64,000 nucleotides of DNA from an uncultured Streptomyces sp. (lineage in GTDB: Bacteria > Actinomycetota > Actinomycetes > Streptomycetales > Streptomycetaceae). Position 1 is the stretch's first letter. Every line of letters starts with the position of its first letter. The notes under the pieces were generated by a model that saw only the letters and a program-made list of their open reading frames with translations, did not search any database and had not been told where the DNA came from. The translations under genes and the position numbers were made by a program. The DNA lies in assembly GCF_947488945.1 (NCBI RefSeq), contig NZ_CANLBS010000021.1, positions 62,001 through 126,000 on the forward strand, read 5' to 3'. Of the stretch, positions 49,207-59,372 are shown piece by piece.

Positions 49207-49239
49207 AGGGCGGCCCCGCCTTCCCGGCCGGGCCGCCCT
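49207..49239. terminator. Bidirectional terminator after the kinase gene
   Basis: Arms AGGGCGGCCC (49207-49216) and GGGCCGCCCT (49230-49239), 13-nt loop, between the convergent kinase and nucleotidase genes. A CGTGCGTGTG-type tandem repeat at about 49250-49290 follows. Confidence 0.65.
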
Positions 49240-49295
49240 GTCCGTACGTCGTGCGTGTGCTCGTGCGTGTGCGTCGTGCGTGTGCGTCCGGTCGG

Positions 49296-51125
49296 CTACT
49301 GGACGACGGTGATCCGGTCCGCCGCCGGCGGTGCCAGCGGGGCCGCAGCGGTGGAGTGGGCGGTCAGGTACGCGTTGAACAGGTCGAGGTCGGACGGGCC
49401 GACCAGCTTGTTCGTGCCCTGGCCGAGGGCGGCGAAGCCGTCGCCGCCGCCCGCGAGGAACTCGTTCATCGCAACCCGGTAGGTGGCCGCCGGGTCGATC
49501 GCCGCACCGTTCAGCTTGATCGTGTCCACGACGACGCGGGCGGCACCGGTCTTCGTGAGGTCCAGGGTGTAGGTGAGGCCCTCGGAGATCTGGAGGATCT
49601 TCGGGCTGGCCTCGTTGGAGCCGCTGACCTGCTGCTGGAGCGCGGTGATCACCTGGGCGCCGGTCAGGTCGATCACGTTCATCATGTTGGTGAACGGCTG
49701 CACGGCGAACGCCTCGCCGTAGGTCACCACACCGGCGCCCTCGCTGCCCGTGGCCGCGTACACGAGGTCGGCGCGGATGCCGCCCGGGTTCATCAGCGCG
49801 AACTGGGCGCCGCCCTTGTCCGCCGGGGCGAGCCCTTCGAGCTGGGCGTCGGCGATCAGGTCACCGAGCGGCTTCTCCAGGGCGGTGGAGCCGCGGCCGT
49901 TGATGTCGGCGCTGATGAAGCCCTGCGGCCGGGAGGCGATCGGCGCGGCCAGGGCGTTCCAGCGGGCGATCAGCGCCGTCATGTCCGTCGCCTTGGCCTG
50001 GTCGCGGCTGACCACGTGGTTCGCGGACTGGACCGACGTACGGACGATGTCGTCGGTGCGGCGGTCATAGGTGAGCGTGGTGTCGGTGTAGAGCTTGCCG
50101 AACGACGCGGCCGAGGTGACCATGCGCGGCTTGCCCGCCGGGTCCGGCACCGTGCAGACGTACGCCTGGTGGGTGTGGCCGGTGACGAGGGCGTCGACCT
50201 TCGGGGTGATGCCCTTGGCGATGTCCAGGATCGGGCCGGAGATGCCGGCGCCGGCCGCCGGGCTGTCGCAGTCGTAGTTGTACGAGGTCGAGGCCGGGGC
50301 GCCGCCCTCGTGGATGAGCGCGACGATCGACTTCACGCCCTGCCGGTCCAGTTCCTTGGCGTACTTGTTGACCGTCTCGATCTCGTCGTGGAACTTCAGC
50401 CCCTTGACCCCGTTGGCGGTGACGATGCCCGGCGTGCCTTCCAGGGTCACCCCGATGAAGCCGATCTTGACGCCGTTCTTCTTCCACACCGTGTACGGCT
50501 TGAGCACCGGCTTGCCGGTCTTCTCGCTGGTCACGTTGGCCGCGAGGTACGGGAAGTCGGCGCCGCCGAACTCCTTGCCCTCTTCGTAACAGCCCTCGAC
50601 CGGGTGGCAGCCGCCCTTCTGCATGCGGGTCAGCTCGTCGACGCCCTCGTCGAACTCGTGATTGCCGACCGCCGTCACGTCGAGGTCGAGCCCGTTGAGC
50701 GCCTCGATGGTCGGCTCGTCGTGGAAGAGGCCCGACAGCAGCGGGCTCGCGCCGATCATGTCGCCGCCGGCGGCGGTGATCGAGTACGGGTTGCCCTTGC
50801 GCGCGGTGCGCAGCGAGGAGGCGAGGTACTCGACGCCGCCGGCCGGTACCGACTTCACGGTGCCGTCGGCCTGCGTCTCGGAGACCGCGCCCGACGAGCC
50901 CGACGGGGGCTCCAGGTTCCCGTGCAGGTCGTTGAAGGAGAGGAGCTGGACGTCGACGGTGCGGGACTGATGTCCGTGGCCGTGGCCCTTGCCGGGCCCG
51001 TGGCCCGTCCCGCCGCCGTGGGCGTTGGCCGGCATCGCGGCGACGAGGGCGCCCACGGCGGCCAGGCCGGTCGCGGCGGCGAGCACCCGCCGGGAAGCGC
51101 GTTTCTTCTGCGGAGTCGCTGACAT
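49296..51125 (-). CDS. Secreted 5'-nucleotidase/2',3'-cyclic phosphodiesterase (UshA family)
   Basis: A 609-aa exported metallophosphoesterase that releases phosphate from nucleotides outside the cell. Signal peptide about 1-36 (ending MPANA-HGG) is followed by a His/Gly-rich linker. The N-terminal metal domain has LLSFNDLHGN, GGDMIGASP, VGNHEFDEG and LVTGHTHQAY (two-metal centre). The C-terminal nucleotide-binding domain has NPGGIRADL and EAFAVQPFTN. It fits the phosphate theme of the right side of the window. Direction is opposite to mshD, which it diverges from. I see no convincing PHO box in its upstream region. Confidence 0.9.
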   Translation of the reverse strand: MSATPQKKRASRRVLAAATGLAAVGALVAAMPANAHGGGTGHGPGKGHGHGHQSRTVDVQLLSFNDLHGNLEPPSGSSGAVSETQADGTVKSVPAGGVEYLASSLRTARKGNPYSITAAGGDMIGASPLLSGLFHDEPTIEALNGLDLDVTAVGNHEFDEGVDELTRMQKGGCHPVEGCYEEGKEFGGADFPYLAANVTSEKTGKPVLKPYTVWKKNGVKIGFIGVTLEGTPGIVTANGVKGLKFHDEIETVNKYAKELDRQGVKSIVALIHEGGAPASTSYNYDCDSPAAGAGISGPILDIAKGITPKVDALVTGHTHQAYVCTVPDPAGKPRMVTSAASFGKLYTDTTLTYDRRTDDIVRTSVQSANHVVSRDQAKATDMTALIARWNALAAPIASRPQGFISADINGRGSTALEKPLGDLIADAQLEGLAPADKGGAQFALMNPGGIRADLVYAATGSEGAGVVTYGEAFAVQPFTNMMNVIDLTGAQVITALQQQVSGSNEASPKILQISEGLTYTLDLTKTGAARVVVDTIKLNGAAIDPAATYRVAMNEFLAGGGDGFAALGQGTNKLVGPSDLDLFNAYLTAHSTAAAPLAPPAADRITVVQ

Positions 51126-51377
51126 CGGTCCCCTTGTGAGTTCAGCGTGAGGGTCGGTGGTGTGGCGCCGGCGTGTGATGACACGGCTGGATCCTGCGAG
51201 CGGAAGCCTAGGGTCAACGCGCGTAGCGCGACAGGTGTTCGGGGTTACGAGCGCGTTGCCGTTGCCCCGGGAACCCCACGGAACGCCACATAACGCCTAC
51301 CGGGCCGGGGCCGCCCGCACCCGTGCCGCACGGGACGGACCCACCCGTCCCGAGCCCGCTCCGGGGCCCCGTCGCCG

Positions 51378-51391
51378 TACGCTCGTACGCA
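51378..51391 (+). promoter_or_regulatory. -10 hexamer for leaderless mshD mRNA
   Basis: TACGCT (51378-51383) lies seven bases before ATG 51391; no ribosome site precedes the start. The frame is open to 51157 upstream. Confidence 0.5.
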
Positions 51392-52314
51392 TGACGAACG
51401 ACGTACCCCTCCCGGCGCCCGGACGCGAGATCGAGACCCTCGACGCACTCACCCCCGACCAGTCCGATGCGGTGCTGGACCTGCTCGCCGAGGCCGCCGC
51501 CTCCGACGGCCGGCAGGCCGTGTCCGAGCAGGGCCGGCTCCAGCTCCGGGGCGGGCACCGCGACGGCGTAAGGCACTTCCTGCTCCTGGTCGGCGGCGAA
51601 CTGACGGGGTACGCGCAACTGGAGGACACCGACCCGGTCGAGGCCCCCGCGGCCGAACTGGTCGTCCGCCCGGCCGCCCGCGGCCTCGGCCACGGACGCG
51701 CGCTCGGCTCCGCGCTGCTCGGCGCGACCGGCAAGCGGCTGCGGGTGTGGGCGCACGGCGGCGGGGCCGCCGCCCGCCACCTGTCGCAGGTCCTCGGCCT
51801 CTCGCTCTTCCGCGAACTGCGCCAGCTCCGCCGTCCGCTGACCGGGTCGGCGGTCTCCGAGCCGGTGCTGCCGCCGGGCGTCACCGTACGCACCTTCGTG
51901 CCCGGCCAGGACGACGAAGCCTGGCTCGCGGTGAACCGTGCCGCCTTCGCCCACCACCCCGAGCAGGGCTCGCTCACCCAGCGGGATCTGGACGACCGCA
52001 AGGCGGAACCGTGGTTCGACCCGAAGGGCTTCTTCCTGGCGGAGCGCGACGGTGAGCTCGTCGGCTTCCACTGGACGAAGGTCCACGCGGACGAGCGCCT
52101 CGGCGAGGTGTACGTCGTCGGGGTCCGGCCCGACGCCCAGGGCGGCGGCCTCGGCAAGGCGCTCACCGCGATCGGCCTGCGCCATTTGGCGGCCGAGGGC
52201 CTGCCGACGGCGATGCTCTACGTCGACGCGGACAACACGGCGGCCGTGACCGTCTACGAGCGGATGGGCTTCACCACCCATGAGGTGGACCTGATGTACC
52301 GCACGGAGTCCTGA
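51391..52314 (+). CDS. mshD: Mycothiol synthase
   Basis: A 307-aa enzyme with two GNAT domains that acetylates the cysteine of Cys-GlcN-Ins to form mycothiol, the main low-molecular-weight thiol of actinobacteria. The second domain binds acetyl-CoA at YVVGVRPDAQGGGLGKALTA, followed by LYVDADNTAAVTVYERMGF, a nearly invariant MshD segment, and ends HEVDLMYR. The first domain (LVVRPAARGLGHGRALGSAL) is inactive in known structures. The presence of mshD fits the actinobacterial assignment. A long hairpin at 52332-52380 follows the stop. Confidence 0.94.
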   Translation: MTNDVPLPAPGREIETLDALTPDQSDAVLDLLAEAAASDGRQAVSEQGRLQLRGGHRDGVRHFLLLVGGELTGYAQLEDTDPVEAPAAELVVRPAARGLGHGRALGSALLGATGKRLRVWAHGGGAAARHLSQVLGLSLFRELRQLRRPLTGSAVSEPVLPPGVTVRTFVPGQDDEAWLAVNRAAFAHHPEQGSLTQRDLDDRKAEPWFDPKGFFLAERDGELVGFHWTKVHADERLGEVYVVGVRPDAQGGGLGKALTAIGLRHLAAEGLPTAMLYVDADNTAAVTVYERMGFTTHEVDLMYRTES

Positions 52315-52331
52315 CCCGCCCGCACCCCTCC

Positions 52332-52380
52332 GAGCGCCCCCGCCCCCGTCCGGCCCCCACCGGACCGGGCGGGGGCGCTC
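52332..52380 (+). terminator. Terminator after mshD
   Basis: Arms GAGCGCCCCCGCCC (52332-52345) and GGGCGGGGGCGCTC (52367-52380), 21-nt loop with an inner stem (CCGG-type). Confidence 0.7.
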
Positions 52381-52493
52381 GTGCGTGCGGCGGAGGTTCG
52401 CGGGCTTCGCGGGGGTTCGTCACCGTCTCGACCGGGCCGGACCGTCTACCGCAACAGCATTGATCCGGATTGCACTTGACGTGCGGTCAGAAA

Positions 52494-52535
52494 AGCACCA
52501 CCCTTTCACTACTCAATTAGTGAAAGGGTGGTGCT
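52494..52535 (+). promoter_or_regulatory. 18-bp perfect palindrome operator over the ribosome site
   Basis: AGCACCACCCTTTCACTA (52494-52511) and its exact complement (52518-52535) separated by CTCAAT, ending one base before ATG 52537. The right arm contains the Shine-Dalgarno sequence AAAGGG. TTGACG at 52476-52481 may be the -35. Probable operator of the GntR/YtrA protein, and in the RNA a hairpin that would hide the ribosome site. Confidence 0.75.
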
Positions 52536-52536
52536 G

Positions 52537-52950
52537 ATGACGGACGCAAGGGCTGACGCCTTCGAGTTCCGCATCGACCGGCGCAGCGGCGTCGCCACCT
52601 ACCTCCAGATCGTCCAGCAGGCCAAACAGGCGCTGCGGCTGGGCGTCCTGGAGCCGGGAGACCGCCTGCCCACGGCCCGCGAGGTGGTGGAGGTGACCGC
52701 GATCAATCCGAACACCGTGCTGAAGGCGTACCGCGAACTGGAGCGCGAGGGGCTGGTGGAGGCCCGGCGCGGCCTCGGCACCTTCGTACGCCGGACGCTC
52801 GGGGCCGCCGGGGCGGGGGAAGGGCCGTTGCGCGCCGAACTCGCCGACTGGGCGCGCCGGGCACGGGCGGCCGGGCTGGAGAGGGACGACATCGGCGCGC
52901 TCTTCTCCGCCGTACTGGACAGCACCTTCGAGGGGGACGCACACGAATGA
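52537..52950 (+). CDS. GntR family regulator, YtrA type
   Basis: A 137-aa short GntR regulator, YtrA subfamily, with a winged helix (TYLQIVQQAKQALRLGVLEP then RLPTAREVVEVTAINPNTVL, KAYRELEREGLVEARRG) and only a short C-terminal dimerisation helix. Such regulators repress adjacent ABC transporters. The ATG at 52537 is right after the palindromic operator; the GTG at 52528 is inside it. It overlaps the next gene by four bases (ATGA, 52947-52950). The ligand, commonly a cell-wall-active compound, is unknown. Confidence 0.9.
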   Translation: MTDARADAFEFRIDRRSGVATYLQIVQQAKQALRLGVLEPGDRLPTAREVVEVTAINPNTVLKAYRELEREGLVEARRGLGTFVRRTLGAAGAGEGPLRAELADWARRARAAGLERDDIGALFSAVLDSTFEGDAHE

Positions 52951-53900
52951 CCCGGACCGCGATCGAGGCGCACGACCTCGGCACCACCTACCGCCGCCGG
53001 AAGGACCACTGGGCCCTGCGGCACTGCTCGTTCCGGCTGCCCGCCGGCCGCGTATGCGCGCTGGTCGGGCCCAACGGCGCCGGCAAATCGACTCTGCTGA
53101 GCCTGGCCGCGGGCCTGCTGCGCCCGGCGGAGGGATCGCTGCGCGTGCTCGGATCGCCTCCCGCCGAGGCGCGCACCCGCATCGCCTACGTGGCCCAGGA
53201 GAAGCCGCTGTACCAGCAGTTGACGGTCGAGGACACGCTGCGGGCCGGACGGGCGCTCAACCCCGGCACCTGGGACCGGGCGATCGCCGAACGCGTCGTC
53301 GGCGACCTGCCGCGCGGCGAGCGCGTCCGCTCGCTCTCCGGCGGCTCCCGGACCCGCCTCGCCCTGGCGCTCGCCCTCGGCAAACGGGCCGAACTGCTGC
53401 TGCTGGACGAGCCGATGGCCGACCTCGACCCACTGGTCCGGCACCGGCTGATGGGTGTGCTGATGGCCGAGGCCGCCGAACACGGCACCACCATCGTGCT
53501 CTCCTCGCACATCCTGACCGAACTGGAGGGGGTCTGCGACTTCCTGCTCCTGGTGGACGGCGGCCGGATCCGCCTGGGCGGCGACGTGGACGAGATACTC
53601 GCCGCGCACACCCTGCTCGACGGGCGCGACGCCGGGCAGGACGACCGTCGCGACGGCGGCCGGCCGGGTGACCGCCCCGGCAGCCCTCTGGCCCCGCACA
53701 CCGTCGTCGAATCCCGCGCGACGGGCCGCCGGCTCACCGCACTGGTCAGAACGGAGGGGCCCGTGGACCCCGCCCGCTGGGAGGCCACCCGGCCCTCCCT
53801 TGAGGAACTGCTCCTTGCCCACCTGCGCGCCCCCGAGGCGCCTTCGCTGCTCACCCCGGCCGCGACCGCGGGAGCCCGCGAGGCGGTGACCGCGTCATGA
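52947..53900 (+). CDS. ABC transporter ATP-binding protein
   Basis: A 317-aa nucleotide-binding subunit: Walker A VGPNGAGKSTLL, signature LSGGSRTRLALALALG (L-S-G-G with Ser-Arg in place of the usual Gln), Walker B LLLLDEPMADLD, and SSHILTELEGV. The C-terminal 100 residues are an extra Asp/Gly/Arg-rich region not found in minimal subunits. It is translationally coupled to the regulator before it and the permease after it (ATGA overlaps). It belongs to the drug-export type of ABC systems common with YtrA regulators. Confidence 0.9.
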   Translation: MTRTAIEAHDLGTTYRRRKDHWALRHCSFRLPAGRVCALVGPNGAGKSTLLSLAAGLLRPAEGSLRVLGSPPAEARTRIAYVAQEKPLYQQLTVEDTLRAGRALNPGTWDRAIAERVVGDLPRGERVRSLSGGSRTRLALALALGKRAELLLLDEPMADLDPLVRHRLMGVLMAEAAEHGTTIVLSSHILTELEGVCDFLLLVDGGRIRLGGDVDEILAAHTLLDGRDAGQDDRRDGGRPGDRPGSPLAPHTVVESRATGRRLTALVRTEGPVDPARWEATRPSLEELLLAHLRAPEAPSLLTPAATAGAREAVTAS

Positions 53901-54934
53901 CCGTCCTGACCCCGGCCGACGCCCCCGCCACGGTCCGGCGGACGGACGCCCGCCCCGGCACCGTGCTCGACGCCGCCCGCGTCGTCGCCCGCCAGCACCG
54001 CACCATGGGGTGGCTGCTCGGCGCCCTGACCGTGCTGGCCGTGGGCGCGCTCATCGTCGTCCGTCTGCGGGCGGACGGCATCGCCGCCGACTTCGCGACC
54101 ACCGGTTGCAGCGTCGACAACACGACCCGGGCCTGCGGCGGAGCCGTGCGCTCGTACTTCGACAGCGAATGGTTCGCCTCGCGCCTCCAGACCTACCTGG
54201 GCCTGCTCCTCATGGCGCTGCCCGCCGTCTTCGGCGCGTTCATGGCGGGGCCCGCCGTCGGACGCGAGCTGGAGAGCGGCACGTACAAGCTCGCCTGGAG
54301 CCAGGCCGTGTCACCGGCCCGCTGGCTGGCGGCCAAGCTCGCCGTCCCGGCCGCCGCCGCCGTCACCGCCACCCTCGTGCTGACCGCCGCCAGTGCGTGG
54401 TACCGGCCCGAGAACCAGGCGGACCGGCCCTACGTGCTCGCCTGGTACGGCCCCACCCTGTACGGCTCGCTGGGCACGGTCCCGTTCGCGCTCGCCCTGT
54501 TCGGCCTGGCGGTCGGCACCCTCGCCGGCGTGCTGCTCCGCCGGACCGTCGCCGCCATGGCCGCGACCGTGGTCACGGTGGGGGCCGTCGTGGCCGGCCA
54601 GGTGAGGTTCCGGTCGCACCTGTGGCCCACCGAGGTGTATGAGTCCGCCCTGAACACCAGCAATCCCGCCGGCTTCCCCACCGAAAGCTGGATCACCTGG
54701 AGCGGCTACGTCACGGCGGACGGTACCCGGATCACCGACCCCTGCGGCGGCCTCGGAGAAAAGACGGACATCGAAACCTGCATGGACTTGTCCGACGTCA
54801 CCGGCTTCTTCTACCTCCACCACCCCGAGTCGCACTTCTGGCCCCTGCAACTCGTCGAGTCCGGCATCCTGCTCGCCGCCGCACTGGTCGCCGTCGCGGT
54901 GGCCTTCCGGCTGCTGAGGCGCCTGCACGGCTGA
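53897..54934 (+). CDS. ABC transporter permease (ABC-2-like)
   Basis: A 345-aa membrane subunit with about six hydrophobic segments (MGWLLGALTVLAVGALIVV, LGLLLMALPAVFGAFMAGPAV, LAVPAAAAVTATLVLTAAS, TVPFALALFGLAVGTLAGVLL, AAMAATVVTVGAVVAG and a C-terminal one). Two extracytoplasmic loops contain paired cysteines (TTGCSVDNTTRACGG and DPCGGLGEKTDIETC), suggesting disulfides. Start ATG 53897 overlaps the ATPase stop. A strong terminator at 54943-54973 follows. The three genes form one operon with the palindrome-controlled regulator. Confidence 0.85.
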   Translation: MTVLTPADAPATVRRTDARPGTVLDAARVVARQHRTMGWLLGALTVLAVGALIVVRLRADGIAADFATTGCSVDNTTRACGGAVRSYFDSEWFASRLQTYLGLLLMALPAVFGAFMAGPAVGRELESGTYKLAWSQAVSPARWLAAKLAVPAAAAVTATLVLTAASAWYRPENQADRPYVLAWYGPTLYGSLGTVPFALALFGLAVGTLAGVLLRRTVAAMAATVVTVGAVVAGQVRFRSHLWPTEVYESALNTSNPAGFPTESWITWSGYVTADGTRITDPCGGLGEKTDIETCMDLSDVTGFFYLHHPESHFWPLQLVESGILLAAALVAVAVAFRLLRRLHG

Positions 54935-54942
54935 CGCACCCA

Positions 54943-54973
54943 CCCGTCCGGTCACCCCGAGCGACCGGACGGG
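54943..54973 (+). terminator. Terminator after the ABC operon
   Basis: Perfect 11-bp arms CCCGTCCGGTC (54943-54953) and GACCGGACGGG (54963-54973), 9-nt loop. The 306-bp stretch 54935-55240 otherwise carries only the ppk promoter region. Confidence 0.8.
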
Positions 54974-55073
54974 GCGGCACCGGTCCGGACCCGGGACGGG
55001 GGCTCCGGGCCGGTCGTCGTGGGCGGACGGGGGCCTCCGCTGCCGCCCGCCCGCGTCCACACCGCTTCCTGCA

Positions 55074-55106
55074 TGTCATGTCACCGTTACCAGCCATTCA
55101 GACTGG
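55074..55106 (+). promoter_or_regulatory. Possible PHO box of ppk
   Basis: Three adjacent 11-bp units: TGTCATGTCAC (55074-55084), CGTTACCAGCC (55085-55095), ATTCAGACTGG (55096-55106). Each has T-C-A or T-T-A in the PhoP-repeat position, but the match to GTTCACC is weak. ppk is a known PhoP target in Streptomyces. Confidence 0.3.
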
Positions 55107-55240
55107 CTTGCGACCCTCACGGAATGCAGCCAGCTGTACCCGCCCCCCGCAACGGGAAGCCTCAGCGCCCTCCCGGATCATCCGTGATCTTTCCTGGCTC
55201 CGACGCGCCCATACGGCCGTTCAGCGGGAAGAATGGGTCC

Positions 55241-57473
<2,233 letters not shown>

Positions 57474-57487
<14 letters not shown>

Positions 57488-58475
57488 CCAGCAATCCCTC
57501 AGGACGCCCGCGGAACTCTCCGCCGAGGCCGTCCTCGCGCCCTATCTCCGGGCCCAGGCCGGTGACTTCCTGCGCAGCCTGCGCCTGCACCGCGAGCACA
57601 GCGCGCCCACCGACCCCGGAGCCCACGGCGCCGAGGAGGCGACCCGGGCGCTACGGCGCTCCGCCCGCCGTATCAGCGCCACGCTGCACACCTTCAAGGG
57701 GCTGGTCGAGCCGGGCTGGGCCGACCAGTTGCGGGCCGAGCTGGCGTGGCTCTCCGGCACCCTGGCGCGGGAGCACGCCTGCTCGACGCGGCTGACCCGG
57801 CTGCTGGAGGCGCTCCACCAGCTCTCCGGCCCCGCACTCCCGGCCGCCCGCGCCTCCTCCGCAGGGGCCGCGGCCGGGGACGGCAAGGACCGGGCGGCGC
57901 TCAGCGTCGGGGCGGCACGCGCCGGAGCGCTCCTGGAGCGCCAGCTCACCCTGGCCCGCACCCGCGCGCACTCCGCGGCGCTCCAGGCGCTCGGCTCCTC
58001 CCGCTTCCACGCCGTGGCCGACGCGGTCGCCCTGCTGGCATCGGAGGTCCCGCTGGCCGCCGCGGACCAGGAATCGGGGGTGGACGCGCTGCTGGGGCCC
58101 GCCGAGCGGGCCGAACAGCGGCTGATCGGTGCGGTGGCGGCACTGCCGGCCGACGAGTCCTCCGAGCCGTACAACGAGGCGCACGACGCGCTGTGGCACC
58201 AGACCCGGTTGCTGCTGCGGCTGCACCGGTACGCCCACGAGGTGGTCCGGGGGGCGCCCGACCCGGTCCTGGTCGCGCCGGTGCACGCCCTGGACCTGCA
58301 CCGGGACGCCGCCGAGGCCGCCACCGCCGCCGCTTCGGCGGCCCGTACGCCCCGGATCGCTCCGGCGACCGCGTACGCGCTCGGCGTGCTGCACGCGGAC
58401 CAGCGCCACGAGGTGGAGGCCGCCCGCGGACTCTTCCGGGAGAGCTGGCCGTTCGCGGCGGTGAGGGCGTCGTGA
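57474..58475 (+). CDS. CHAD domain protein
   Basis: A 333-aa all-helical protein with two CHAD (conserved histidine alpha-helical) halves, here RALRRSARRISATLHTFKGL and ALWHQTRLLLRLHRYAHEV, which carry the Arg/Lys/His residues that bind polyphosphate. GTG 57474 overlaps the end of ppk by 14 bases. Such proteins localise to polyphosphate granules. There is no adjacent CYTH domain, which is common elsewhere. The following Nudix gene overlaps its stop (GTGA, 58472-58475). Confidence 0.92.
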
Positions 58476-58888
58476 GCCACACGGGGACGGTGCGGGCCGC
58501 CGGCTGCGTGCTCTGGCGGCGCGCGGCGGACGACGGGGCCCTGGAGGTCTGCCTGGTCCACCGGCCCCGCTACGACGACTGGTCGCTGCCCAAGGGCAAG
58601 CTGAAGCGGGACGAGGACGCCCTGGACGCCGCCGTGCGCGAGGTGCTGGAGGAGACCGGCCACCACTGCGTACCGGGCGCCCCGCTGCCGACCCTGCGGT
58701 ACGAGGCCCACGGGCGGCCGAAGGAGGTCCGGTACTGGGAGGCCGAGGCGACGGGCGGTTCGTTCACGCCCAACGACGAGGTCGACCGCATCCTCTGGCT
58801 GCCCCCCGCCGAGGCCCGCACCCGGCTGACCCGCCCCGACGACCGGATCCCGCTCGACGCCCTGCCGGTGTCGGTCCTCAAGGGCTGA
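58472..58888 (+). CDS. Nudix hydrolase (MutT-like)
   Basis: A 138-aa Nudix enzyme that cleaves a nucleoside diphosphate linked to another moiety. The Nudix box is G-K-L-K-R-D-E-D-A-L-D-A-A-V then REVLEETGHHC, which fits G-x5-E-x7-REUxEExGU. The upstream segment RPRYDDWSLPKGKL is typical of actinobacterial MutT-like members. GTG 58472 overlaps the CHAD stop. Linkage to ppk and CHAD is conserved in Streptomyces, and diadenosine or inositol polyphosphates are possible substrates; none is shown here. Confidence 0.9.
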   Translation: MSHTGTVRAAGCVLWRRAADDGALEVCLVHRPRYDDWSLPKGKLKRDEDALDAAVREVLEETGHHCVPGAPLPTLRYEAHGRPKEVRYWEAEATGGSFTPNDEVDRILWLPPAEARTRLTRPDDRIPLDALPVSVLKG

Positions 58889-59372
58889 CCGGCGGCGGTC
58901 ACGGTCCCGGGACCTGACCGGTCCTGGCCCCTTCGGTCCGCCCCGCAGCGCACGACCGGCGCGGGCGCAAGAGCGCGCGCCGGGTGCGCTCCGGCGCACG
59001 CGCCACGGTTAAGGCCGTCCGTACGCCGTCGGTCCGGCGCGGCGCCCGGACGCGCCGGTGCCATCAACCCCGGCCGCACCCCTCCCCACCTGCGCATCCG
59101 CCTTCCTCCGGCCTCCCTGGCCATCCCAGGACCCCCCGGCTGGCCCCGGTCCCGGCCGCCCCGCCCGTCCGGCTCCGCAGCGCACCCGGAGACGGCGGCC
59201 CCGCACCGTCCGACACGGTTCACCTTCCGTTCACTCTCCCCCGTAGGCCGCTTCACCTGATCTGCCTAATTTCGGACGTACAAGGTGCGAGGCGAAGCCG
59301 ACGCACCACTCCTCATCGCACGCCGTCGTAGAACATGCAGACCACGGCGGCTCCTGGAAGGAACACCCGAAA
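58889..59372. other. 484-bp regulatory stretch between Nudix and pstS
   Basis: Positions 58889-59200 are G+C-rich and show no gene or strong hairpin. The last 150 bases hold the PHO boxes, the -10 region (about 59268, CCTAAT) and the pstS leader. No coding potential was seen. Confidence 0.7.
59218..59261 (+). promoter_or_regulatory. PHO box (PhoP direct repeats) of pstS
   Basis: In 11-bp phase: GTTCACCTTCC (59218-59228), GTTCACTCTCC (59229-59239), a degenerate unit (59240-59250) and CTTCACCTGAT (59251-59261). The first two are near-perfect PhoP direct-repeat units; PhoP activates pst under phosphate limitation in Streptomyces. The -10-like CCTAAT is at about 59265-59270. Confidence 0.85.

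Noticed and set aside
49250..49290. CGTGCGTGTG repeats as a CRISPR-like array
   Set aside because: Units are short and directly adjacent, without spacers; plain tandem repeat near a terminator.
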